From JBFJKD01 sp038106145 (GTDB lineage: Bacteria; Pseudomonadota; Gammaproteobacteria; Pseudomonadales; Porticoccaceae), in the NCBI GenBank assembly GCA_038106145.1, contig JAYODD010000021.1, positions 1-29,976 of the forward strand: a stretch of DNA of 29,976 bases. The letters run 5' to 3'. Below, piece after piece: positions 14,860 to 22,888 of this stretch. The stretch's first letter is position 1; the number at the start of each line of letters is the position of its first letter. The position numbers were made by a program, and so were the translations under genes. The notes under the pieces are model-generated. The model was not told the origin of the DNA and made no database searches. It saw only the letters and a list, made by a program, of their open reading frames with translations.

Positions 14860-16638
14860 ATGACTGATTACAACCCTCCACTTAGAGATATGAGCTTCCT
14901 GTTAAATGAAGTACTGGAGCTGAACAACATTGCCAAGCTCGGTGCTTACGACGACATTTCCCCGGATCTTGTTGGCGCAATTCTTAACGAGGCGGGGCGG
15001 TTTTTTGCCGAGGTCGTTGCCCCATCCAATCGCATCGCTGACGCGCAGGGAACCCGCGTTGAAGACGGACGGGTGATCACCGCCCCCGCGATGGACGGGC
15101 TTTATCGCGCATATGTCGAGGCGGGATGGCCAAGTTTGATCGGTGATCCTCGATTTGGAGGCCAGGGTTTGCCCCATCTTGTCGGCATTGCCGTGGAAGA
15201 AATGCTACAAAGCGCTAATCTAAGCTTTTCCCTTCTGCCCATGCTGACGATGGGCGTTACCACGGCGTTGACGCAATTCGGGAGTGACGCACAAAAGGAC
15301 TATTATCTGCCCCGCCTGATCAGCGGTGAATGGACGGGGGCGATGAACTTGACTGAATCTCAGGCAGGCAGTGACCTCGCTGCGGTTAAAACCCGCGCTA
15401 TTTCCCAGGAAGACCACTACTTGATCACTGGTCAGAAAATTTTTATCAGCTGGGGAGATCACGATTTTACCGACAACATTATCCATCTGGTGCTGGCGCG
15501 CACGCCGAGCGCCCCCGCCGGAGTTAAGGGCATCTCGCTTTTCATCGTCCCCAAAAATGTATGCGACGCCAACGGCAAAATCGAGCAGCGCAACGATGTC
15601 TATCCGATGAGCGTGGAACATAAACTGGGCATCCACGGCAGTCCTACCTGCGTCCTGAACTTCGGGGACAATGGTGGTGCGGTAGGCTATCTGGTAGGGC
15701 GGGAAAATGAAGGTTTAAGTTACATGTTCGCCATGATGAACCACGCCCGGTTATCCGTTGGCCTGCAGGGCGTTGCCATTGGCGAACTGGCTTATCAGAA
15801 GGCGCGCAATTTTGCACTGGAGCGGGTGCAGGGCAATGGTGGTGGCACGGGTGAGAAACGCACGATCATTCAGCACCCCGACGTACGGCGCATGCTGCTG
15901 TTGATGAAATCACAAACAGAAGCCGGGCGTGCGCTAACTTATGCGGCGCTGTCCCATTGGGACCTGTCTACCCATGGGGCCGATCAGAGTGTGCGGGATT
16001 TTCATCAACGCCGGGTTGATTTGCTGACTCCCATCGTCAAGGGTTGGTGCACTGAAGCGGCTAACGAGGTGACTTCCCTCGGGGTGCAGGTCCACGGTGG
16101 TATGGGTTACATCGAAGAAACCGGGGCGGCACAATATCTGCGCGATGCGCGCATTATGGCAATTTACGAAGGTACCAATGGTATTCAGGCGCTGGATCTG
16201 ATCGGCAGAAAATTACTCCGCGACCAGGGTACCGCTGTGCGGGAACTTTTCAACGATATGGACGCAATTGTCGCGCAGTGCCGGGAGACTGGACTGGCAG
16301 ATATTGCCCAGTCCGCGGCGCAGGCACTGGCACGCTGTCGAGATGCCGTAGAGTACATATTCCAGGGCGCAGGTGCGGACGGCCATTTCAGTGGAGCCGT
16401 GGCGTTTGATTTTATGCAGTTGATGGGTACCACAATCGGCGGCTGTCTACTGGCAAAAAGCGCCGCGTTGGCCCATGGTCACCTAAGTGAAAAAACCGGT
16501 GAGCAGGGATTCTGGCTGGCAAAAATGAACACGGTGCGTTTTTATATGCAACAGGTTATGCCGCGTACCGAAACGCACTTATCCATTATACAAAGCGGTC
16601 AGACCGAGACGATGGCGCTGCGCGACGAACAGTTTTGA
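14860..16638 (+). CDS. Acyl-CoA dehydrogenase, long (~590-residue) DmdC/FadE5-like type
   Basis: A flavoprotein that introduces the alpha-beta double bond into an acyl-CoA. The 592-residue length exceeds the ~380 of ordinary family members and matches the group with an added C-terminal domain, which includes 3-methylmercaptopropionyl-CoA dehydrogenase DmdC and mycobacterial FadE5. Landmarks are MNLTESQAGSDLAAVKT (FAD and substrate binding), SVEHKLGIHGSPTC, QVHGGMGYIEE and IYEGTNGIQALDL, the last carrying the likely catalytic Glu. The C-terminal extension runs from about residue 470 to the end. The ATG gives MTDYNPPLRDMSFLL, the usual start of this group. Exact substrate is unknown. It is the first-step enzyme of the presumed acyl-CoA pathway shared with the SDR and MaoC genes. 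Confidence 0.93.
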   Translation: MTDYNPPLRDMSFLLNEVLELNNIAKLGAYDDISPDLVGAILNEAGRFFAEVVAPSNRIADAQGTRVEDGRVITAPAMDGLYRAYVEAGWPSLIGDPRFGGQGLPHLVGIAVEEMLQSANLSFSLLPMLTMGVTTALTQFGSDAQKDYYLPRLISGEWTGAMNLTESQAGSDLAAVKTRAISQEDHYLITGQKIFISWGDHDFTDNIIHLVLARTPSAPAGVKGISLFIVPKNVCDANGKIEQRNDVYPMSVEHKLGIHGSPTCVLNFGDNGGAVGYLVGRENEGLSYMFAMMNHARLSVGLQGVAIGELAYQKARNFALERVQGNGGGTGEKRTIIQHPDVRRMLLLMKSQTEAGRALTYAALSHWDLSTHGADQSVRDFHQRRVDLLTPIVKGWCTEAANEVTSLGVQVHGGMGYIEETGAAQYLRDARIMAIYEGTNGIQALDLIGRKLLRDQGTAVRELFNDMDAIVAQCRETGLADIAQSAAQALARCRDAVEYIFQGAGADGHFSGAVAFDFMQLMGTTIGGCLLAKSAALAHGHLSEKTGEQGFWLAKMNTVRFYMQQVMPRTETHLSIIQSGQTETMALRDEQF

Positions 16639-16666
16639 TCGGTGTGCTGGTGCTGGTGCTGGCGAG

Positions 16667-17197
16667 TTATTCCATGCCAAATTCGGCAAGTATCTGATCG
16701 CACCACCGGGTAATTCTTGCGCTGCTCAGATGCCCCTGATTTTCGTCATCCAGAGCCAATCCGACGAAGTGTCGGTGGTCCGCCGTTAGCGCCCTGGATT
16801 CGGTAAAATTATAATTGTCGGCCGGCCAGAGGCCCACCGTACGAGCCCCAAGTTTGGCGATTTTTGCCCACAGATATCCCAGCGCGTCCTGGAACCAGAG
16901 GGGATATCCCACCTGATCGCCAAGACCGTATAACGCCACCGTTTTATCGCGCCAGTCCACTTCCTGTAATCGCGGCCACAGATTTTCCCAATCCTCCTGC
17001 AGTTCGCCGTAGTCCCAGGTGGGAATGCCCAGAATGATATGTGAATAATGGCCTATGGTGGTGACCGGTTCCAGGCTGATATCAAAAATATCTACCCGCG
17101 ATGGGTCCAACGACTGCTGGATGTGCTCGGCGGTGATTGCCGTAAAACAGGTAGAAGAACCATAAAATAAGCCGATGGGAGCGCGGGGTCTGGGCAT
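16667..17197 (-). CDS. fldB: Flavodoxin FldB
   Basis: A long-chain flavodoxin of 176 residues that carries electrons through FMN. The phosphate-binding loop reads GSSTCFT, with Cys in place of the usual Gly, exactly the pattern of E. coli FldB (GSSTCYT) rather than FldA (GSNTGKT). ILGIPTWDYGELQEDWE and ALYGLGDQVGYPLWF also follow FldB. The ATG at 17197 shares one base with the stop of the upstream mioC-type gene (TAATG), so translation is probably coupled. A longer upstream reading would only run through the mioC coding region. It converges with the acyl-CoA dehydrogenase across a 28-base gap. Confidence 0.92.
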   Translation of the reverse strand: MPRPRAPIGLFYGSSTCFTAITAEHIQQSLDPSRVDIFDISLEPVTTIGHYSHIILGIPTWDYGELQEDWENLWPRLQEVDWRDKTVALYGLGDQVGYPLWFQDALGYLWAKIAKLGARTVGLWPADNYNFTESRALTADHRHFVGLALDDENQGHLSSARITRWCDQILAEFGME

Positions 17198-17643
17198 TAC
17201 AGCAATGCACTCCATTGCTCGGCCCAGGCCACGCCAGACGCGGCGGGTACTGGCTCGTGCAGGCAATCGAGCAAGCCGATTTCCCCGACCCGCTGCGCGC
17301 CGGATTCGCGCAATAATTGATCCATGATCACGCCGGCCCCTCCGTAGGTGGTAAAAGAGCTGTCCCCAAGGGTCAGCACGCCGAAGCGGAACCCGGTCAG
17401 GTCAATCTGAGCTGCCCGCATCTGTTCGGGCAACGTGGCGATATTGGTGGGCAACTCTCCCGCACCTGAACTGGAGGTGCACACCAGATAAACCACTTGT
17501 TCCTTCTGGGTAAAGTCCTCTGGTTCCGGGTCGAGACATACGGTGACCTGGTGCCCCAAATCCGCCAACGCGTTTGCAATCGCATCGGCGACCAGATCTG
17601 CAGTGCCGGTCTGGCTTCCAACTAACAGATATATATGGGGCAT
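17197..17643 (-). CDS. mioC: MioC-type flavodoxin-domain protein
   Basis: A short FMN-binding flavodoxin-like protein of 148 residues. The N-terminal phosphate loop is VGSQTGTADLVAD, the second FMN loop is CTSSSGAGELPTN (compare STHGAGDIPDN in MioC) and the third is GDSSFTTYGGAG. The C-terminus ends in EQWSALL, similar to MioC. E. coli MioC supports biotin synthase electron transfer in vitro; the role here is not proven. It overlaps fldB by one base (TAATG), giving a two-flavodoxin operon. The assignment to MioC rather than to a sulfite-reductase-like flavodoxin domain rests on length and these motifs. Confidence 0.82.
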   Translation of the reverse strand: MPHIYLLVGSQTGTADLVADAIANALADLGHQVTVCLDPEPEDFTQKEQVVYLVCTSSSGAGELPTNIATLPEQMRAAQIDLTGFRFGVLTLGDSSFTTYGGAGVIMDQLLRESGAQRVGEIGLLDCLHEPVPAASGVAWAEQWSALL

Positions 17644-17713
17644 AGGTTGGGACTCTTATTGTCGTAGGGAAAACCCGCGACAGGTGGTGTGCCGCATGCG
17701 AAATAAATGGGGA

Positions 17714-18178
17714 TTATATACTGTTAGGGAAGCCCAGTTGGCGCCAACTCTCGTAGACCACAATAGCCACGGAATTGGACAGGTTAAGACTTCGGTTGTC
17801 GGCCTGCATGGGGATACGCAGTCGTTGCGTGGTGTTCAGGCGAGCCAAAAACGCCTCGGGCAATCCGGCGATTTCGGAGCCAAACACCAGGGCGTCGTTG
17901 GGCTCAAATCGGGTTTCGGTATAGCGGGTTGTACCGCGTGTGGTAATGGCAAACAGTCGGTTTACGCTTACCCGATCAACGAATGAGTCCCAGTCCGGGT
18001 AGAGATTGACCAACTGCCGTTCCCGGTAGTCGAGACCGGCCCGTTTGAGACGCTTGTCGTCCAGGGAAAACCCCAATGGTTCAATCAGATGCAGAAAAAA
18101 ACCGGTGTTGGCGCAGAGGCGGATGATATTGCCGGTATTGGGCGGGATTTGCGGTTCAAACAGTACCACGTGCAGCAT
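17714..18178 (-). CDS. trmL: tRNA (cytidine/uridine-2'-O-)-methyltransferase TrmL
   Basis: A SPOUT-class methyltransferase that 2'-O-methylates the wobble base (position 34) of tRNA-Leu isoacceptors in E. coli. The 154 residues show FEPQIPPNTGNIIRLCANTG at the start, DDKRLKRAGLDY, LVFGSEIAGLP and the C-terminal knot motif RIPMQADNRSLNLSNSVA, all standard for TrmL. The start is the ATG at 18178, with GGAGAG at 18192-18187 as ribosome-binding site, right beside the N gap. A long reading frame running upstream across the Ns is an artefact of the unknown bases. The tRNA-Leu(TAA) gene of this window could be one of its substrates. Confidence 0.95.
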   Translation of the reverse strand: MLHVVLFEPQIPPNTGNIIRLCANTGFFLHLIEPLGFSLDDKRLKRAGLDYRERQLVNLYPDWDSFVDRVSVNRLFAITTRGTTRYTETRFEPNDALVFGSEIAGLPEAFLARLNTTQRLRIPMQADNRSLNLSNSVAIVVYESWRQLGFPNSI

Positions 18179-18192
18179 GGTGCCAGCTCTCC

Positions 18193-18202
18193 NNNNNNNN
18201 NN
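18193..18202. other. Assembly gap of ten Ns
   Basis: Ten consecutive N bases mark a scaffold join of unknown true length between trmL (-) and smc (+). The 211 bases from 18203 to the smc ATG hold no convincing gene. They contain a small hairpin CCGGT/ACCGG (18312-18327) and a TAAAAT at 18339-18344 that could belong to an smc promoter. Adjacency of trmL and smc is therefore not proven by this sequence. Confidence 0.97.
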
Positions 18203-18413
18203 CTCCTGCGGGGATTCATCGGGGGGACAGGTCGTTGCTAATGGAAATACTACCTGCTTGCGTCCTGTCGGTAGTAACTTTTCACGAAATCTTGCGCTCC
18301 ACACCCATTCTCCGGTTTTTTCACCGGGACAGTGTGTGTAAAATCCCGTTTTGCGCCGCACTCCCACTACCAGGTGATACGGTGCCCGCGCTATTACTAA
18401 TAACGGAATCTGA

Positions 18414-21400
18414 ATGCAGCTTAAATCCATCAAATTGGCCGGTTTCAAGTCGTTCGTAGATCCAACGGCTGTCAAATTTCCCAGTAATCTCTGCGCGGTG
18501 GTTGGCCCCAACGGGTGTGGCAAGTCGAATATCATCGATGCGGTACGCTGGGTGATGGGAGAAAGTTCCGCCAAGCATCTCCGGGGCGAGTCCATGGCGG
18601 ATGTTATTTTCAACGGCTCGGGAGGGAGAAAGCCGGTCGGCCAGGCGTCCATTGAGCTGGTCTTTGACAATACCAAAGGTACCTTGGGCGGAGAGTACGC
18701 GGCCTACGCCGAGCTTTCCGTCCGCCGCAAAATTACTCGTGACGGGCAGTCTAACTACTACCTCAATGGCAATAAATGCCGCCGTCGGGATATCACGGAT
18801 ATTTTTCTTGGCACCGGTCTTGGACCGCGTAGCTACGCCATCATCGAACAGGGCATGATATCGAGTCTGGTCGAGTCTAAACCGGACGAATTACGGGTCT
18901 ATATCGAGGAAGCGGCGGGTATATCAAAGTACAAGGAGCGGCGCCGTGATACGGAAGCCCGTATTCGTCGCACCCAGGAAAACCTCGAGCGTCTTACCGA
19001 TATCCGGGAGGAGATAGCTCGTCAGTTGCAGCGGCTTGAACGGCAGGCTCAGGCGGCGGAAAAATACGCGGAATACAAACGGGAAGAGCGGCGTTGCCGG
19101 GCAGAACTCCTGGCGCTACGCTGGCGCGAATTTGACGGGCAGGTGGCGGCGCAACGTCGGGAGGTCGCGCAACAGTCCCTGCGCATTGAAGCGCTGGTGA
19201 CCGAACGCAGTGCCGCGGATACAGAGATTGAAAAACAACGTGCTCTATACACGGAACTGCGCGATCGATTCAACGAAGTACAGGGGCGCTATTATGCGGT
19301 GGGTGCCGAGGTGGCGCGTCTCGAACAATCCATACAGCACGCCCAGGATCGGGCACGCGAATTGCACGAGGAGTTGCAGCAAATAGAGCGGAATTGCACG
19401 GAGTCAGATCAACATTTGCGCAACGACCGAAGTAAAATCGTTGGCTGGGAAGCGGAATTACAGGAATTACAGCCGCAACTGGAGACAGCCCGTCAGGCAG
19501 AACAGAAAGCGATAGCCGATTTGAATGCCGCCGAAGAAGCCATGCAAAGCTGGCAGACCCGATGGGACGAGTTCAATGCTGCCGCCAACGTACCGCGTCA
19601 GCAGGCGGAGGTGCAACAGGCCCGGATTAAACACCTCGAAGACAATCTGCAACGGCTCACCATACGTATCAATCAGGTTGTTGCGGAACGCGAGCAACTG
19701 GCTGGTGTCGATACCCAGGGTACCATCGCCGCGCTGGGCGATAATCTCGCTGCCGTGGAAGTTGAACAGGGCAAATTACAGGAGGAACTTGCAGCTGTCG
19801 TAGCGGCGATAGACAAGAGCCGTAGACACGGGTCTGCGGTCGCGTCCCAGTTGAGTGAGGCGCGCATACGCTTGCAGACCCTGCTGGGTCGCGAAGCGTC
19901 GCTGCGGGCGCTGCAGGACGCCGCGCTACAGGACGGGGGGAAAGGGGTGCAGTGGCTGACCACCCAGGGTTTGCAGGAGCAACCGCGACTGGTGGATGGC
20001 ATCAAGGTCGATGTCGGCTGGGAAGTTGCCGTCGAAACGGTGCTGGGGACCTATTTACAGGGCGACTGCGATGAAAATGTCGATAATTATCTGGATCAAT
20101 TAACCGAGTTCAACGGTGGAGAGCTGCTGCTGGTTGCGCAATTTGATTCTACGCAAACAGGGACAAACAACACCGCCGCGCTGCTCAGTAATCGCGTGGC
20201 AGGGCAGGGGCAATCGTTTTTGCAAGGGGTGTACGGAGTAGAAACATTGTCCGACGCGCTGGCTCTACGCCCACAACTACGCCCCGGAGAGTCCGTGGTA
20301 ACCCGGGATGGAATATGGCTTGGCCAGCATTGGCTACGGGTAGTGCGGGATAAGGATACGACTGCGGGTATACTGCTCCGCAAACGGGAGCTTGAGGAAC
20401 TCGCGCTGCAACTGAGGAGTGTGCGCCAGGAGGTTGAGCAACTCGATAACCAGCGCGCACAGCTGGAGCAGGAGTTGGTCCGGCAGGAACAACAACGAGA
20501 GCAGGGTGCGGCTGTGCTGAATGAAAGTCAGCGCAAATACGCCGAATTGCGCTCGCAATTGGGTGCTGCGCAAGTTCAGGTGGAACAGTCGCGGGTTCGC
20601 CGGCAACAATTGGAACAGGATTTACAGGACGCTGAACAACAGGCCACTGCGGAACAGTTACAGCTGGGCGAAGCCCGGCAATTGGTGGAGCAGGCGATTG
20701 AGGCAATGGCGCGGGATACCCAGAGCCGGGAAGAGTTGCTACAGGCGCGTAATAGGTGCCGTACGACCCTGGATGAAACGCGGCAACGGGCTCGACACCA
20801 CCGCGACCGAGTTCACGAACTGGCGATTCGCGAGAAATCCCTGAGCACCCAGTTGGCGTCTATTCGCGAAGGTATTGCGCGGCTCGAAATACAGGTGTCG
20901 CGCCTGGCGGAACGACGCACGGCATTGTTAGCCAGCGTGCAGGAGGGGGAAAGCCCGATCGCGCAGTTACGTCACACCCTGGCACAGCAACTGGAGCAGC
21001 GATTGAGCGTCGAGCAGGAACTGGGTACGGTGCGTCAATCGGTCGAAGATCTGGAACATGCCATGCGCATCGCCGAGCAAAAAAAGGTGGGATTGGAGCA
21101 ATCGATTCAGGAGCAGCGCACACTGCTGGAAAAGTTGCGCATCACTGCGCAGGAAATAACCACCCGATGCGCAACTATTGTCGAGCAAATCAGCGAGCAG
21201 GATTATGAGCTCGAGGCATTATTAGCGGAACTGCCCGAATGCGCGGACCACCAGCAATGGGAAACCCAACTGCAACAGATTGGCGGGCGCATTCAACGAC
21301 TGGGGGCGATAAACCTGGCGGCAATTGATGAGTTCAAGGTCGAATCGGAGCGGAAAAACTATCTCGATGCGCAAAATACGGAACTGGTGGATGCGTTGAC

Positions 21401-21914
21401 CACGCTGGAAAATGCCATTCGTAAGATTGATCGCGAAACACGTACCCGATTTAAAGAAACATTTGACCGGGTAAATACTTCACTACAGGAATTATTCCCG
21501 AAGTTGTTTGGCGGTGGCCACGCTTACCTGGATCTCACCGGGGACGACTTACTCGATACCGGCGTGACCTTGATGGCGCAACCGCCGGGCAAAAAAAATA
21601 CTACAATTCACCTGCTGTCCGGTGGCGAAAAAGCGCTGACGGCGATAGCGTTGGTGTTTGCGATTTTTAAACTCAATCCGGCGCCCTTCTGTATGCTGGA
21701 TGAGGTCGATGCGCCACTGGATGACGCCAACGTGGGTCGTTATGCGCGATTGGTGAAGGAGATGTCGGAATCGGTACAGTTTATTTACATTACCCATAAC
21801 AAGATCGCCATGGAAATGGCGCAACATTTGATGGGCGTGACCATGCACGAGCCGGGTGTTTCGCGTATGGTTTCCGTCGACGTCGATCAGGCAGTGGAGT
21901 TAGCGCAGGCATAG
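18414..21914 (+). CDS. smc: Chromosome condensation/segregation protein Smc
   Basis: The SMC ATPase that, with ScpA and ScpB, extrudes DNA loops and organises the nucleoid. The 1166-residue protein has an N-terminal head with Walker A GPNGCGKS (residues 31-38) and a long coiled coil rich in Q, E, R and L. A hinge lies at about 500-640, around GVQWLTTQGLQEQPRLVDGI to VVRDKDTTAGILLRKRE. A second coiled coil follows. The C-terminal head has signature LLSGGEKALTAIAL (LSGGE at 1068-1072) and Walker B CMLDEVDAPLDDANV. It is a true Smc rather than MukB, typical of pseudomonad-like gammaproteobacteria. The ATG gives MQLKSIKLAGFKSF, the usual start. smc-zipA-ligA order is conserved in that group. Confidence 0.97.
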   Translation: MQLKSIKLAGFKSFVDPTAVKFPSNLCAVVGPNGCGKSNIIDAVRWVMGESSAKHLRGESMADVIFNGSGGRKPVGQASIELVFDNTKGTLGGEYAAYAELSVRRKITRDGQSNYYLNGNKCRRRDITDIFLGTGLGPRSYAIIEQGMISSLVESKPDELRVYIEEAAGISKYKERRRDTEARIRRTQENLERLTDIREEIARQLQRLERQAQAAEKYAEYKREERRCRAELLALRWREFDGQVAAQRREVAQQSLRIEALVTERSAADTEIEKQRALYTELRDRFNEVQGRYYAVGAEVARLEQSIQHAQDRARELHEELQQIERNCTESDQHLRNDRSKIVGWEAELQELQPQLETARQAEQKAIADLNAAEEAMQSWQTRWDEFNAAANVPRQQAEVQQARIKHLEDNLQRLTIRINQVVAEREQLAGVDTQGTIAALGDNLAAVEVEQGKLQEELAAVVAAIDKSRRHGSAVASQLSEARIRLQTLLGREASLRALQDAALQDGGKGVQWLTTQGLQEQPRLVDGIKVDVGWEVAVETVLGTYLQGDCDENVDNYLDQLTEFNGGELLLVAQFDSTQTGTNNTAALLSNRVAGQGQSFLQGVYGVETLSDALALRPQLRPGESVVTRDGIWLGQHWLRVVRDKDTTAGILLRKRELEELALQLRSVRQEVEQLDNQRAQLEQELVRQEQQREQGAAVLNESQRKYAELRSQLGAAQVQVEQSRVRRQQLEQDLQDAEQQATAEQLQLGEARQLVEQAIEAMARDTQSREELLQARNRCRTTLDETRQRARHHRDRVHELAIREKSLSTQLASIREGIARLEIQVSRLAERRTALLASVQEGESPIAQLRHTLAQQLEQRLSVEQELGTVRQSVEDLEHAMRIAEQKKVGLEQSIQEQRTLLEKLRITAQEITTRCATIVEQISEQDYELEALLAELPECADHQQWETQLQQIGGRIQRLGAINLAAIDEFKVESERKNYLDAQNTELVDALTTLENAIRKIDRETRTRFKETFDRVNTSLQELFPKLFGGGHAYLDLTGDDLLDTGVTLMAQPPGKKNTTIHLLSGGEKALTAIALVFAIFKLNPAPFCMLDEVDAPLDDANVGRYARLVKEMSESVQFIYITHNKIAMEMAQHLMGVTMHEPGVSRMVSVDVDQAVELAQA

Positions 21915-21954
21915 CCAGTGGTACATCAGGGAAGAACAGGGGCTGTCAGCGCAG

Positions 21955-21982
21955 TTGAACTGGTGTTAATAAAAACTACAAT
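21955..21982 (+). promoter_or_regulatory. Candidate zipA promoter
   Basis: TTGAAC (21955-21960) and TACAAT (21977-21982) are 16 bases apart, and the ATG of zipA is 24 bases further on, behind GAGGAG at 21997-22002. The 91-base smc-zipA spacer is otherwise empty. It would allow zipA-ligA expression apart from smc. Confidence 0.45.
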
Positions 21983-22005
21983 TAAAATATTGGGTTGAGG
22001 AGATT

Positions 22006-22884
22006 ATGGAATTAGGCGCGCGCGAAATTTTAATCGCACTGGGCGTGTTGCTGCTGCTTGCCATTCTGCTCGATGGCGTGCGTCGTGTACGCAACTCAAA
22101 ATACGAGAAACTGCATATGTCGCGTCGCAAACAACCCATTTTTGACGATGACGACGAGTTCGACGAGTACGGCAGTGAATTACCCAGTGGCGGAGCCAGA
22201 GTGGTCGGATACCGCGATCACGACAGCGCGGAGCAGATTAACGAGTCCATACGCCAGGCGTTGACGCGTAATAAAAAAGTCACGGCGCCGTTTCGCCAGC
22301 CCGAGCAGGTCCAGTTGGGCCTGGACGCCGATGTTCCGGTACTGATGAAGCCGGTCGAGGAGATCTCCGCCCCAGTAGCTCAAAACAAAGAAGTCCCACG
22401 CAAACCTAAAAAGTCCGTGAACCAAAAAAATAAACCAGACAAGGCGGACGAGCAAACCGATGTGATCACGTTGCACGTGATGGCCAAAAAGGGTCAGACA
22501 TTTAAGGGTGGCGAATTACTGGATATTTTACTTGATCAGGATCTACGTTTCGGTGCGATGAAAATATTTCATCGCTATGCGGGCGAGGAGGGCAGCGGAA
22601 AGGTGCTGTTCAGCATGGCCAATGCGGTTAACCCGGGGACGTTTGATCTCGATGCCATGGAAGGGTTCGTGACGCCGGGCGTGACTTTTTTGATGATTCT
22701 ACAGGACAGCGAGGACCCTCAGCATACGTTTGACCTGATGTTGGCAACGGCCGAGGCTGTGAATGATGGTTGTGATGGCGAAATTAAAGACGAAAATCGC
22801 AGTGTGTTGACCAGGCAGACGATTGAACATTATCGGCAGCGTATCGCGGATTATACCCGACGGCAGCTTTCCGGAAGTCATTGA
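22006..22884 (+). CDS. zipA: Cell division protein ZipA
   Basis: ZipA tethers FtsZ filaments to the inner membrane in the early divisome. The 292-residue protein has an N-terminal transmembrane helix (about 5-23, ILIALGVLLLLAILLDGVRR), then a charged and acidic linker with DDDDEFDEY and a Pro/Lys-rich stretch. The C-terminal FtsZ-binding domain starts near residue 152 (VITLHVMAKKGQTFKGGELL) and runs to ATAEAVNDGCDGEI. GAGGAG precedes the ATG. ZipA is limited to gammaproteobacteria, which supports the taxonomic call. ligA begins four bases after its stop. Confidence 0.95.
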   Translation: MELGAREILIALGVLLLLAILLDGVRRVRNSKYEKLHMSRRKQPIFDDDDEFDEYGSELPSGGARVVGYRDHDSAEQINESIRQALTRNKKVTAPFRQPEQVQLGLDADVPVLMKPVEEISAPVAQNKEVPRKPKKSVNQKNKPDKADEQTDVITLHVMAKKGQTFKGGELLDILLDQDLRFGAMKIFHRYAGEEGSGKVLFSMANAVNPGTFDLDAMEGFVTPGVTFLMILQDSEDPQHTFDLMLATAEAVNDGCDGEIKDENRSVLTRQTIEHYRQRIADYTRRQLSGSH

Positions 22885-22888
22885 GCCA

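Noticed and set aside
17714..18676. A 320-residue - strand frame running from smc's 5' region through the Ns into trmL
   Set aside because: It exists only because the N bases break no codon. TrmL starts at 18178 with its own ribosome-binding site, and the upstream part is antisense to smc.
20185..20706. A 173-residue Pro/Ala-rich frame antisense to smc
   Set aside because: Typical shadow of a Gln/Glu-rich coiled coil read backwards; smc is unbroken on the other strand.
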